Positions 17,736 through 25,698 of a stretch of 64,000 bases of DNA are shown here, one piece after another. The stretch's first letter is position 1. Each line of letters begins with the position of its first letter. The notes below the pieces were generated by a model. It saw only the letters and a list, made by a program, of their open reading frames with translations, was not told where the DNA came from and did not search any database. Source of the DNA: a bacterium D16-76 (GTDB lineage: Bacteria; Bacillota; Clostridia; Oscillospirales; Acutalibacteraceae); the NCBI GenBank assembly GCA_009917445.1, contig QZEE01000001.1, forward strand, positions 124,001 through 188,000, given 5' to 3'. The position numbers were made by a program, and so were the translations under genes.

Positions 17736-18223
17736 GCCAACGTGTGGAAAGGATGATAAAAGACTACCCCAGCATGGTCATGGAGCGTGACTGCCTCCGG
17801 CACCAGCTTGCCAACTTTCGTGGGGTCACCGAGGAGGAGATCATCGACTCGATGAACTTCTCCTCCCCGCAAGGGGAGCGAGTGCAGACCAGCAACATTT
17901 CGGATAAGACGGCCTCCATCAGCGAGAGCTACCGTGACCGTGTCCGCCGTATCAACCAGGATTGGATAGACCACCTGTGTACCAAGCTGCTGGCCTTGGA
18001 GGAGGAGATTGACTTCTTTCATTCGGCTCTCCGGGCAATTTCCCCGGAGCTGGCCCCGCTGATGTGGGATTTGACCGTGGAGCGGATGACCTGGGACGCT
18101 GTGGAGGCAAAACACCACATTTCCCGGTTCACGGTTTCAAAATATCGGAAAAAGGCCATCTGTGAGTTGGATTCGCTCTACGCCGTCCACGACAGGGAGA
18201 TGGCAGAGTACATACTGCGATAG
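17732..18223 (+). CDS. Sigma-like HTH protein, probable late-gene activator (ArpU/RinA-like)
   Basis: This 163-residue protein has a long central helix (DRVRRINQDWIDHLCTKLL) and a C-terminal sigma region 4-like HTH (MTWDAVEAKHHISRFTVSKYRKKA). Proteins of this shape at the end of the phage early operon switch on packaging and morphogenesis genes. Its start overlaps the helicase stop by 4 nt. A promoter-terminator arrangement shortly downstream (18603-18689) could be its target. The exact family assignment is uncertain. Confidence 0.7.
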   Translation: MSQRVERMIKDYPSMVMERDCLRHQLANFRGVTEEEIIDSMNFSSPQGERVQTSNISDKTASISESYRDRVRRINQDWIDHLCTKLLALEEEIDFFHSALRAISPELAPLMWDLTVERMTWDAVEAKHHISRFTVSKYRKKAICELDSLYAVHDREMAEYILR

Positions 18224-18235
18224 GAGGCAGCAGAA

Positions 18236-18595
18236 ATGTGTAAACGAGGGGATATTTTCTTTGTGAATTGCGGATGCGACACCAGCAGCTCCTTGCAGTG
18301 CGGTGTGCGCCCGGTTTTGGTGGTGAGCAACGATACGGCGAACGCCCACTCCCCGGTGGTGACCGTGGTACCGCTGACAGGCCAGCTTCGGAAAAAGCGG
18401 TCGCTGCCCACCCATGTGCTGATTCCATGCTCCAAGCGGCATGGCCTCACCCAGCCCAGCGTGGCCCTGGCGGAACAGGTGACCGCCATCGACAAGAGCA
18501 AGCTGGTGGAGCGGCGGGGCCACATCAAGGACCACGGCATCATGGCGAAGGTGACCGAGGCGCTGCAAATCCAGATCGGTGCAATCGCTAACTAA
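18236..18595 (+). CDS. MazF/PemK-family endoribonuclease toxin without adjacent antitoxin
   Basis: This 119-residue protein has the MazF/PemK fold pattern: KRGDIFFVN at the N-terminus, RPVLVVSNDTAN, VVTVVPLTG and the C-terminal DKSKLVERRG helix. Members cleave mRNA or tRNA. AGGAGG lies before the ATG at 18236. The upstream neighbour is the HTH late regulator and downstream is a terminator, so no MazE-like antitoxin is linked. It may rely on an antitoxin elsewhere, act late in infection, or have lost toxicity. The conserved Arg and Ser/Thr positions of the active site appear present (R25, T53-type TVVPLTG). Confidence 0.9.
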   Translation: MCKRGDIFFVNCGCDTSSSLQCGVRPVLVVSNDTANAHSPVVTVVPLTGQLRKKRSLPTHVLIPCSKRHGLTQPSVALAEQVTAIDKSKLVERRGHIKDHGIMAKVTEALQIQIGAIAN

Positions 18596-18602
18596 GTGCT
18601 AA

Positions 18603-18631
18603 CTGACTTTTCATTCTTGCTGTGCTATGAT
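18603..18631 (+). promoter_or_regulatory. Candidate late promoter
   Basis: CTGACT, a 17-bp spacer and TATGAT lie downstream of the toxin gene. Transcription would start about 20 nt before the terminator hairpin at 18652. Confidence 0.5.
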
Positions 18632-18651
18632 TAAACTTGCAAAGACTGTAG

Positions 18652-18689
18652 GGACCCGGAGGCGACCGCCTCTTGGGTCCTTTTGTTTT
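18652..18689 (+). terminator. Intrinsic terminator after the mazF-like gene
   Basis: GGACCC pairs with GGGTCC and the inner GAGGCG pairs with CGCCTC, followed by TTTTGTTTT. It ends the early operon, or attenuates transcription from the promoter at 18603-18631 as lambda tR' does. Confidence 0.75.
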
Positions 18690-18748
18690 GCCGGACGCGG
18701 CTTCTATCCTTTCCCCGCGCCCGTACATAGGAAAGGAGCGTGTGTTTC

Positions 18749-18781
18749 ATGAAGCGACTGCACACGGACGGTGGTGGCTGA
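18749..18781 (+). CDS. Ten-codon leader ORF upstream of HNH
   Basis: An ATG with a good ribosome site (GAAAGGAG, 18731-18738) opens a reading frame for MKRLHTDGGG. It stops 2 nt before the HNH start, which has only a weak ribosome site of its own. Translational coupling through this mini-ORF is likely. It could also just be a displaced start of the HNH gene. Confidence 0.4.
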   Translation: MKRLHTDGGG

Positions 18782-18783
18782 CG

Positions 18784-19143
18784 ATGCCGCGCCGCCCGAA
18801 CATCCCCTGCAAGCACCCCGGCTGTGGTCGGCTGATCCCCTACGACGGGATGTACTGTGAGGAGCATCGACCGCTCCACGCACACGACAGAAAGACCACC
18901 ACAGAGAAGGGATACGGACGCCGCTGGCAGAAAGCCCGCGCCGCGTTCCTCCATGCCCATCCGCTGTGCGTTCGGTGCCAAGCGAGGGGCCGACTGGTGA
19001 AGGCCACTGTGGTTGACCACATCGTTCCCCATCGCGGCGACCCCACTCTGTTCTGGGACACCGACAACTGGCAGGCTCTGTGTAAGCGGTGCCACGACCA
19101 CAAGACCATGACGGAAGATCGCTACCAGGAGTTTCGGTACTGA
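18784..19143 (+). CDS. HNH endonuclease (packaging-associated)
   Basis: This 119-residue protein has an N-terminal zinc-binding segment (CKHPGCGRLI...CEEH) and a classical HNH core (CVRC, VVDHIVPHRGD, NWQALCKRCHDHKT). HNH proteins next to terminase genes assist cleavage at packaging sites in HK97-like phages. Here the gene is separated from terS by an 8-kb accessory block, which suggests that block was inserted between HNH and terS. The start at 18784 is chosen because the leader ORF ends just before it; an upstream frame from 18673 runs through the terminator. Confidence 0.9.
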   Translation: MPRRPNIPCKHPGCGRLIPYDGMYCEEHRPLHAHDRKTTTEKGYGRRWQKARAAFLHAHPLCVRCQARGRLVKATVVDHIVPHRGDPTLFWDTDNWQALCKRCHDHKTMTEDRYQEFRY

Positions 19144-19398
19144 CCAGGGGCGGTCTAAATCTCTACGGCCTTTGGCCCTGGGGACCGGCGCGGGGTCTTT
19201 TGCGAATTTTCGCGGAATTTGTAAGGGGGGACACCCCCGGAGCCGGGGCCGGAGCGGGGGAATCCCCTCCGGGACATAGGTTTTCGCAAAATGGGCAGTC
19301 CGCCGTTTTGCCGAAAAGTTCACTTTGACCGCCGCTTGGGGTGAAGTTTTCACGCACCCCGGCGGCATTTTTCATGCGCTGAGAAAGGATAGCACAGC
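19144..19398 (+). other. Intergenic region without a clear gene
   Basis: The stretch is very G/C-rich with runs such as GGGGGGACACCCCCGG. A GTTCA/TGAAG imperfect inverted repeat lies around 19318-19350. An open frame crossing it (from 19089) lacks a ribosome site and starts inside HNH. A packaging (cos) site would be expected near HNH, but none can be identified by eye. Confidence 0.35.
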
Positions 19399-19878
19399 AT
19401 GACGGAATACCAGGAACACCAGATTCGCGGGCTTCGGATGAGGGGCGCAGGCTATAAGGCCATCGCCTCCGCCACCGGGCTGTCCCGCGACATCGTGCGC
19501 AACTACTGCAAGAGCCACGGGCTGGAGGGCTTGGCCTCCGAGTTCACCATGAACATGAAGGAGCAGATTGCCAAGGGCCTCGCCTGTGCAAGCTGCGGCA
19601 GACCGCTGGAGCAGCCGCGCACCGGCAGGCGGCGGCGGTTCTGCTCAGATAAATGCAGGCGGCATTGGTGGGCGGCTCACCCGGAGCAGAGCGCACACAG
19701 CGCCGGGGCCACCTACCACGGCACCTGTGCCTACTGTGGTCAGCCCTTCCAGTCCTACGGAAACCAAAACAGAAAATATTGCAGCCATGAGTGCTACATC
19801 CGCGACCGCTTCTGGAGAGCCGAGGAGGGTCGGGAGCCGTATGTGTCTCCCCGGCTGCGTCAGGAGGTATCGCCATGA
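19399..19878 (+). CDS. HTH plus double zinc-ribbon protein
   Basis: This 159-residue protein has an N-terminal Hin-recombinase-like HTH (about 5-40, RMRGAGYKAIASATGLSRD) followed by two treble-clef or ribbon-like Cys clusters. The first is CASCGRPL...FCSDKCRRHWW. The second is CAYCGQPF...YCSHECY. It is a paralogue of the protein at 46745-47119, which has the same domains in the same order. Such proteins are common on clostridial mobile elements and probably bind DNA as regulators. GAAAGGA precedes the ATG. The last bases overlap the methyltransferase start. Confidence 0.75.
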   Translation: MTEYQEHQIRGLRMRGAGYKAIASATGLSRDIVRNYCKSHGLEGLASEFTMNMKEQIAKGLACASCGRPLEQPRTGRRRRFCSDKCRRHWWAAHPEQSAHSAGATYHGTCAYCGQPFQSYGNQNRKYCSHECYIRDRFWRAEEGREPYVSPRLRQEVSP

Positions 19879-21128
19879 GTGAAATGCAATGGCAGATGCT
19901 CCCGCTCGGTCAACTGCGCCCCGCTGCCTACAATCCCCGGAAGGCGCTCAAGCCCAGCGACAAGGAGTATCAGAAAATCAAAAACTCCATCCAGGAGTTC
20001 GGCTATGTGGAGCCGATCATCGTCAACCACGACATGACGGTTATTGGGGGCCACCAGCGCCTGACCGTTCTGAAGGACCTCGGCTACACTGAGGCGCAGT
20101 GTGTTGTCCTCCACATCGAGGACGAGTCCAAGGTGAAGGCGCTGAACATCGCCCTCAACAAAATCTCCGGCGAATGGAACGAGCAGCTCCTCGCCGACCT
20201 GCTGGTGGATTTGCAGGACGCACAATTCAACCTCGACCTCACTGGCTTCGAGGCCCCGGAGATCGACCAGCTTTTCTCTAAGCTCCACAACAAGGACATC
20301 GAGGAAGACAACTTCGATGTGCAGGAGGAACTGAAGAATCCGGCCTTCTCCCAGGCGGGGGACATCTGGACGCTGGGCCGTCACCGTGTCATCTGCGGCG
20401 ACTCCACCCTGCCGGAAACCTTCAAGCTGCTCATGGACGGCAAGAGGGCCAACCTTGTTTTGACGGACCCGCCTTACAACGTGAATGTGGAGGAAACCGC
20501 TGGCAAGATCAAGAACGACAATATGCCGGATGCCGACTTCTATAACTTTCTGTTCTGTGCCTTCGTCAACATGGAACAAAACATGGAGCAGGACGCCTCC
20601 ATCTATGTGTTCCACGCCGACACCCAGGGGCTGACCTTCCGGCGGGCTTTCGCCGATGCTGGGTTCAACCTCTCCGGCTGCTGTATCTGGAAGAAGAACG
20701 CCCTGGTGCTGGGCCGCTCCCCCTATCAATGGCAGCACGAGCCGTGTCTGTTCGGCTGGAAGAAAGGCGGCAAGCATTTGTGGTACTCCGACCGCAAGCA
20801 GACCACCATCTGGGAGTACGACAGGCCCAAGGCCAGCAAGGACCATCCCACCATGAAGCCCATTGCTCTGATGGCCTACCCCATCAAAAACTCCACCATG
20901 ACTAACTGCATTGTCCTCGACCCCTTCCTCGGCTCCGGCTCCACGCTGATCGCCTGCGAGGAAACCGGGCGCGTCTGCTACGGTGTCGAGCTGGACGAGA
21001 AGTTCATGGATGTCATCGTCAGACGGTACATTGAGCAGGTCGGCTCCGCTGACGGGGTGACGGTGCTGCGCAATGGTGCCACCTACACCTATGATGAGCT
21101 GGTGGGTGAGGACATTCCGCTGTTTTGA
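19875..21128 (+). CDS. ParB-like domain fused to DNA methyltransferase
   Basis: This 417-residue fusion has an N-terminal ParB/Srx-type nuclease domain (about 8-95, with VIGGHQRLTVLKDLG near 57-71) and a C-terminal N4/N6 amino-methyltransferase. TDPPYN lies near 198 and the SAM-binding segment DPFLGSGSTL near 349. The DPPY-before-GxG order marks a beta-class or D21-like enzyme. Phages use these to modify their own DNA against host restriction, which matters beside a type I R-M locus. The ATG at 19875 overlaps the upstream stop (ATGA) and AGGAGG lies in that gene. The target sequence is unknown. Confidence 0.92.
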   Translation: MSEMQWQMLPLGQLRPAAYNPRKALKPSDKEYQKIKNSIQEFGYVEPIIVNHDMTVIGGHQRLTVLKDLGYTEAQCVVLHIEDESKVKALNIALNKISGEWNEQLLADLLVDLQDAQFNLDLTGFEAPEIDQLFSKLHNKDIEEDNFDVQEELKNPAFSQAGDIWTLGRHRVICGDSTLPETFKLLMDGKRANLVLTDPPYNVNVEETAGKIKNDNMPDADFYNFLFCAFVNMEQNMEQDASIYVFHADTQGLTFRRAFADAGFNLSGCCIWKKNALVLGRSPYQWQHEPCLFGWKKGGKHLWYSDRKQTTIWEYDRPKASKDHPTMKPIALMAYPIKNSTMTNCIVLDPFLGSGSTLIACEETGRVCYGVELDEKFMDVIVRRYIEQVGSADGVTVLRNGATYTYDELVGEDIPLF

Positions 21129-21142
21129 TGGGAGGGTCGATA

Positions 21143-21973
21143 ATGGAAAAGCCAATTCTCCGGGTCTGTAGTTTTTCAGGCGGCAAGGACTCGACCGCCA
21201 TGCTCCTCCGGCTGCTGGAGGAAGGTGTCCAGGTGGATGTAATTCTGTTCTGTGATACCGGGCTTGAGTTCCCCGCCCTCTACGACCACATTCGGAAGGT
21301 GGAGCAGAACATCGGGCGGGAGATCACCACGGTCAAATGCCCGGACGATTTCGAGTATCTGTTCGCCCATAAGCAGATCAAGCGCAAGCCCAGGTCGCGC
21401 AATGCCATCAAGTATGGGGTAGACCGTGACGGCTATAGCTGGGCGGGACCCAAGCTGCGCTGGTGTACCGAGGTTTTGAAAAACCGCCCCAGGGAGCAGT
21501 ACCTCCAACAGCTCCGGGAGAAGTACGAGGTGCTGGAGTACATCGGCATCGCCGCCGATGAGACACACCGCATCAACCGGAAGTGCAATCAGAAGGACGG
21601 GGCGCGGCTCCCGCTGGTGGAGTGGGGCATGACCGAGGCCGACTGCCTTGCCTACTGCAAGGAGCGCGGCTACGATTGGGGCGGACTGTACGACAAGATG
21701 CGCCGCGTGTCCTGCTGGTGCTGTCCACTCCAATCCCTGGCGGAGCTGCGAGTGCTGTACCGGGATTTCCCCGACCTGTGGGAGCAGCTCAAACGGTGGG
21801 ACGCCATGACCTGGCGCTCCTTCAAATCGGACTATACGGTTTTGCAACTGGAACAACGCTTTGATTTCGAGGAAGAATGGCTGAACGCCGGGAACCGCCT
21901 CGGAGCCAAGGCGTTTTATTCTGCCCTGAGAGAGCGATTGGCGGTGAATGATGCAGCGAGTAGCGATCATTGA
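21143..21973 (+). CDS. PAPS-reductase-family PP-loop enzyme (phage)
   Basis: This 276-residue PP-loop protein has SGGKDSTAM at residues 12-20, a KLRWCTEVLK segment near 110 and a CWCCPLQ cysteine group near 191-197. The family includes PAPS reductase and DndC-like enzymes that activate or transfer sulfur. Standalone phage versions are common and their chemistry is unresolved. The ATG at 21143 with GGAGGG 6 nt upstream is preferred to TTG/ATG codons at 21125-21128. Neighbours are the ParB-methyltransferase and a radical SAM protein, so a DNA- or tRNA-modification role is plausible. Confidence 0.88.
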   Translation: MEKPILRVCSFSGGKDSTAMLLRLLEEGVQVDVILFCDTGLEFPALYDHIRKVEQNIGREITTVKCPDDFEYLFAHKQIKRKPRSRNAIKYGVDRDGYSWAGPKLRWCTEVLKNRPREQYLQQLREKYEVLEYIGIAADETHRINRKCNQKDGARLPLVEWGMTEADCLAYCKERGYDWGGLYDKMRRVSCWCCPLQSLAELRVLYRDFPDLWEQLKRWDAMTWRSFKSDYTVLQLEQRFDFEEEWLNAGNRLGAKAFYSALRERLAVNDAASSDH

Positions 21974-23036
21974 CGCAGACCTCATCGGGCGAAAGCGGCA
22001 CCGCTTTCCAAACCTGGCCTGCATGAAGTTGTCCGGCTACTGGAAAGGCCAAGGGGCCGATGTAGTCCTCAAAACCGACTACACCGGCCTCTCTGAGTTC
22101 GACCAGGTGTTTCTTTCAAAAGTGTTCACCGATACGCCGGTGCCGGAGGATGTGCTGTCCCTGCCGAATGTCCAGTACGGCGGGACAGGCTTTTTCTATG
22201 ACCGAGCCGCTCCTTTGCCGGAGGAAGTTGAACATCACAGGCCCGATTACCACTTGTACGACCTCTGGGTGGTGCAGCAACTCTCGGCGGGTGGAAAAGC
22301 GCGGGACTTCATCTACTACACCGATTATTCCATCGGCTTTCTAACCCGTGGCTGCTTTCGCAAGTGCAGCTTCTGCGTAAACCAGAATTACGACCGTGTG
22401 TCTGCTCACAGCACGCTTTCTGAGTTCTTTGACCCGGAGAGGCCAAAAATCTGCCTCTTGGATGATAACTTCCTGGGCCACCCCAACTGGAAGGACCTCC
22501 TGACAGATCTTCAGCAGACGCAGCGTCCCTTCCGGTTCAAGCAGGGCCTGGACGAGCGACTGTTGACAGACAAGAAATGCGCGGCGCTGTTTTCAAGCCG
22601 GTATGATGGTGACTTCATCTTCGCTTTCGATGATGCTGCGGACGCTGCGCTCATCGAGCAGAAACTCCAACTGGCCCGTAAGCACACCAACGCGGTTCTG
22701 AAGTTCTACTGCTTCTGCGGCTATGACCGGGCCGGGGCCTGGGATGCTGATTTCTGGAAGCGAGACATTTTTGAGCTGCTCTTTCGGATCGCCATGCTGA
22801 TGCGCTACCGATGCCTGCCGTATGTAATGAGGTATGCGCGATATTCCGAAAGCCCCTACCGAGGAATGTACATCACTCTTGCCCGGTGGTGCAACCAGCC
22901 CAGCTTTTTCAAAAAGAAAAGTCTGTGGGAATTTGCCGAAAGCAACGGACGGAATAGCGCCTGCTTTCGCTATGTTGATGAGTTTGCCGCGCAGTTCCCG
23001 GAGGCGCTGCCATTCTATAAGATGAAGTTCAAGTAG
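21948..23036 (+). CDS. Radical SAM protein
   Basis: This 361-362-residue protein has a cysteine motif C-x3-C-x2-C (GCFRKCSFC, about 134-142) that binds the 4Fe-4S cluster generating the 5'-deoxyadenosyl radical. An N-terminal region resembling a B12-binding or Rossmann domain (AIIDADLIGRKRHRFPNLA) precedes it. A TIM-barrel-like stretch follows (ICLLDDNFLGHP, FKQGLDERLL). It starts inside the preceding gene by about 26 nt; two adjacent ATGs (21948 and 21951) are possible starts. Radical SAM enzymes are unusual in phages. Its substrate is unknown. Confidence 0.88.
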   Translation: MMQRVAIIDADLIGRKRHRFPNLACMKLSGYWKGQGADVVLKTDYTGLSEFDQVFLSKVFTDTPVPEDVLSLPNVQYGGTGFFYDRAAPLPEEVEHHRPDYHLYDLWVVQQLSAGGKARDFIYYTDYSIGFLTRGCFRKCSFCVNQNYDRVSAHSTLSEFFDPERPKICLLDDNFLGHPNWKDLLTDLQQTQRPFRFKQGLDERLLTDKKCAALFSSRYDGDFIFAFDDAADAALIEQKLQLARKHTNAVLKFYCFCGYDRAGAWDADFWKRDIFELLFRIAMLMRYRCLPYVMRYARYSESPYRGMYITLARWCNQPSFFKKKSLWEFAESNGRNSACFRYVDEFAAQFPEALPFYKMKFK

Positions 23037-23052
23037 GCCGCATTGTGTGGTC

Positions 23053-23139
23053 TACACAATTATCCGGCCAGTAATTTGTCGAGGTCAGGGCGAGAAACAA
23101 CTTGCTATATCCGCCGAGTAGAGCGAATATGTGACTACC
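23053..23139 (+). promoter_or_regulatory. Shared promoter element, copy 1
   Basis: TACACAATT...CCGGCC at 23053 starts the conserved upstream half. TTGCTA (23102), a 17-bp spacer ending AGAGC, and GAATAT form the promoter, followed by GTGACTACC. It lies 22 nt before the virulence-related gene. The other copies are at 24598, 26505 and 47288. Confidence 0.7.
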
Positions 23140-23161
23140 AAAAAACAAGGGGGTTTCCACC

Positions 23162-24076
23162 ATGACAATCAACTACAACGTGACCGGCACCGAGCGCAAG
23201 CGCCTCGCGGACTACATTTCCGGCTTTATGGGTACGGACAAGAAGTACCTGGGCACGCCGACCTTCGCCTACCAGATCGGCTACCTCACCGTCAGCAAGG
23301 ACGGCGCGGTCAGCTTCGAGGATCGGGGCTACAACAGCGACATCGACGCGCTGATGGCAGAGCTGGAGGGCCAGGGGTTCCACACCGAGGACACCATCGC
23401 CAAGGCCGACACCGCCGAGCAGGAGGCCACCAGCGGCGAGAACGTCGCCCAGCCGGACGAGGCCGAGACCAACACCGAGCTGGAGCCCGCTCCCGCCAAG
23501 GGTGACGCCACCCAGCCCAACGGCTGCGGCCTGACGGTCACCCTCCCCGCCGCCAGCCTGCCCTCCGAGGCGCTGGTCAACCTCACCAGCCTCCTCACCG
23601 CCAAGGGGCGGCTCATCCGCAAGGCCCTGGGTGTGGAGGCCCTCCCGGTGGAGGTCAGCCCCGACACGGTTTCCTTCCCCTGGTTCGAGGGCCGGGACCT
23701 CGATGCTGATGAGGCCAAGACCTACACCCACCTGATTTCCGCCCTCTGCGACATGGCCCGAAACCAGAAGCGCATCACCGCCAAGGAAAAGGTCACCGAT
23801 AACGACAAGTACGCCTTCCGGTGCTTCCTCCTCCGGCTGGGCTTCATCGGGGCCGAATTCAAGGACGAGCGGAAAATCCTGCTCCGCGACCTCTCCGGCA
23901 ACAGCGCGTTCAAGAGCGGCCAGCGCCGCACCGAGGCCCCCCAGCCGGAACAGAGCAATCCTACCGAGTCTTTGACCGATTCACAGTTCGAGTTCATGGG
24001 CAAATACGCCGGAGCGATGGTGGCGCAGATGGCCGACCACGCCACTGAGAGGGGGCTGGCCGAATGCAACGGGTAA
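23162..24076 (+). CDS. Mobile-element virulence-related protein
   Basis: This 304-residue protein is of a type common on clostridial prophages and conjugative elements, function unknown. The N-terminal domain (about 1-80) has ERKRLADYISGFMGTDKKYLG and AYQIGYLTVSKDG. A Glu/Ala-rich linker (85-125) follows, then a middle domain (LTVTLPAASLPSEALVNLTSLL). Residues about 220-255 (DKYAFRCFLLRLGFIGAEF) are closely repeated in the amidoligase at 24734. GGGGG precedes the ATG. The promoter element copy 1 lies just upstream. The gene ends overlapping the DUF4314 gene by 13 nt. Confidence 0.75.
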   Translation: MTINYNVTGTERKRLADYISGFMGTDKKYLGTPTFAYQIGYLTVSKDGAVSFEDRGYNSDIDALMAELEGQGFHTEDTIAKADTAEQEATSGENVAQPDEAETNTELEPAPAKGDATQPNGCGLTVTLPAASLPSEALVNLTSLLTAKGRLIRKALGVEALPVEVSPDTVSFPWFEGRDLDADEAKTYTHLISALCDMARNQKRITAKEKVTDNDKYAFRCFLLRLGFIGAEFKDERKILLRDLSGNSAFKSGQRRTEAPQPEQSNPTESLTDSQFEFMGKYAGAMVAQMADHATERGLAECNG

Positions 24077-24288
24077 CCTCGGAAATCCTCGCCAGCCTGC
24101 GGGAGCGGTTCCCGCAGGGGGCGCGGGTGGAGCTGCTCCGCATGGATGACCCCCAGGCCCCAGCCATTGGCACCAGGGGAACGGTGCGGGGTGTGGATGA
24201 CAGCGGCTCCATCATGGTGGCCTGGGACAGCGGCGGTTCCCTCAACGTGCTATTCGGTGTGGACGAGTGCAGAAAGGTGGGCGATTGA
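24064..24288 (+). CDS. DUF4314 protein
   Basis: This 74-residue protein has the DUF4314 layout: a short helix, then PQGARVELLRMDDP...IGTRGTVRGVDDSGSIMVAWDSGGSLN. That is an SH3-like beta-barrel pattern. The family is widespread on clostridial mobile elements, with unknown function. It overlaps the previous gene by 13 nt and the next start follows after 1 nt, so the three are co-translated. Confidence 0.85.
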   Translation: MQRVTSEILASLRERFPQGARVELLRMDDPQAPAIGTRGTVRGVDDSGSIMVAWDSGGSLNVLFGVDECRKVGD

Positions 24289-24289
24289 G

Positions 24290-24595
24290 ATGCGCAGCAT
24301 TATTGGTGAGTTCTACCTTGGCAACATTACCCCGGACGTGACCGTCATCAAGCAGACTTCCGAGCTGCAAAAGGCGGTACGGGAGATGGCCGATGCCGAG
24401 TCCTTCCTCCGGGAACACCTGGACGGCGAATGCCTCGCCGCGCTGGAGCGGCTGGTGTCCGCCCAATCGACATCCAACACGATCACGGTGCAGGAACGCT
24501 ACACGGATGGCTTTCGCACCGGGGCCAAGTTCATGCTGGACATCCTGACTGGCGAGAGTGAAAACCTGGCCCCGTTGGTGCAAACCGAGTCATAA
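24290..24595 (+). CDS. DUF6809 family protein
   Basis: This 101-residue helical protein starts MRSIIGEFYLGNITPD and ends YTDGFRTGAKFMLDIL, the two signature ends of the DUF6809 family. It is found widely in clostridial mobile elements and has no known function. The ATG at 24290 follows AGAAAGGTGG. The stop codon is immediately followed by promoter element copy 2. Confidence 0.82.
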   Translation: MRSIIGEFYLGNITPDVTVIKQTSELQKAVREMADAESFLREHLDGECLAALERLVSAQSTSNTITVQERYTDGFRTGAKFMLDILTGESENLAPLVQTES

Positions 24596-24597
24596 AC

Positions 24598-24685
24598 TAC
24601 ACAATTCCGGCCCCGAATGATTGTGTACTTTACGGGTACGAATTGACTTGCTATATCTCCGTTTTAGAGCGAATATGTCACTACC
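24598..24685 (+). promoter_or_regulatory. Shared promoter element, copy 2
   Basis: TACACAAT (24598-24605) and ATTGTGTA (24620-24627) form a perfect 8-bp inverted repeat around CCGGCCCC. TTGCTA with a 17-bp spacer (TCTCCGTTTTAGAGC core) and GAATAT follows. This is the fullest of the four copies and drives the amidoligase gene. Confidence 0.75.
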
Positions 24686-24733
24686 GAAAGGGAAAACACC
24701 CCGCCGGACACACAAAAAACGGAGGTACGCACC

Positions 24734-25681
24734 ATGAACGAGAAAACCATGAACCAGATCGCCGAGATGAAGAAGCAGACCATCGGGGTCGAGGTGGAGA
24801 TGAACAGCATCACCCGCCGCGCCGCCGCCAAGCTCGCCGCCGACTTTTTCGGCACCGGGCGCTACGAGGACACCGCCTACCGCAACGGCTACTACACCTG
24901 GTCGGCCTGGGATGCTGAGGGCCGCGAGTGGAAGTTCCAGCGGGACAGCAGCATCGCGGGGCCAGATAACAAGCGGTGCGAAATGGTAACGCCAATCCTG
25001 ACCTACGCCGACATGGACACCCTCCAAGAGCTGGTGCGGCGGCTGCGCAAGGCCGGAGCCAAGAGCGACGCCACCAGAGGGTGCGGGGTCCACATCCACA
25101 TCGGGGCCAAGGGCCACACCGCCCAGACCCTCCGCAACTTAGCGAACATCATGGCCAGCCACGAGAGCCTCCTGGCAGACGCCCTCGCCCTCGACCGGGG
25201 CCGGATACGCAATTACTGCCGGACGGTTGACCCCCAGTTCCTCCAGACGGTCAACCAGCGCAAGCCCAGCACCATGAGCGAACTGGCGGACATTTGGTAC
25301 ACCAGTCACCACGCCACCTGGGACCGCGACCACCACTACAACGACAGCCGCTACCATATGCTCAACCTCCACGCCACCTTCACCAAAGGTACCATCGAGT
25401 TCCGCCTTTTCCAGTTCGATGCCCCGGCGGACGGCAGGCAGAACGGCCTCCACGCCGGACAGCTCAAGAGCTACATCCAGCTTTGCCTCGCACTGAGCCA
25501 GATGGCAAAGACAGTCAAGACCGCCAGCCCCAAGCCCCAGCAGAACGATAACCCCAAGTACGCCATGCGCACCTGGCTCCTCCGCCTGGGCTTCATCGGC
25601 GAGGAGTTTGCCACCGCCCGCGATTTGCTCACCCGTCGCCTCGCTGGGGACGCCGCTTTCCGCAACGGACGTGCCGCTTGA
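24734..25681 (+). CDS. Glutamine-synthetase-like amidoligase
   Basis: This 315-residue protein is of the Amidoligase_2 family, COOH-NH2 ligases of the glutamine synthetase fold predicted to form amide bonds on peptides or amines. Metal/ATP-site motifs are visible: GVEVEMN (19-25), CGVHIHIG (117-124) and GTIEFRLFQ (about 219-227). A C-terminal module (about 275-312, KYAMRTWLLRLGFIG) is shared with the 23162 protein. GGAGG precedes the ATG at 24734. The gamma-glutamylcyclotransferase-like gene follows, a neighbour pair described for this amidoligase group. The substrate is unknown. Confidence 0.88.
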   Translation: MNEKTMNQIAEMKKQTIGVEVEMNSITRRAAAKLAADFFGTGRYEDTAYRNGYYTWSAWDAEGREWKFQRDSSIAGPDNKRCEMVTPILTYADMDTLQELVRRLRKAGAKSDATRGCGVHIHIGAKGHTAQTLRNLANIMASHESLLADALALDRGRIRNYCRTVDPQFLQTVNQRKPSTMSELADIWYTSHHATWDRDHHYNDSRYHMLNLHATFTKGTIEFRLFQFDAPADGRQNGLHAGQLKSYIQLCLALSQMAKTVKTASPKPQQNDNPKYAMRTWLLRLGFIGEEFATARDLLTRRLAGDAAFRNGRAA

Positions 25682-25698
25682 AGGGATTAGCCGCAGGC

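Noticed and set aside
19089-19328. 79-codon frame in the HNH-HTH gap
   Set aside because: It starts inside HNH, has a low-complexity sequence and no ribosome site.
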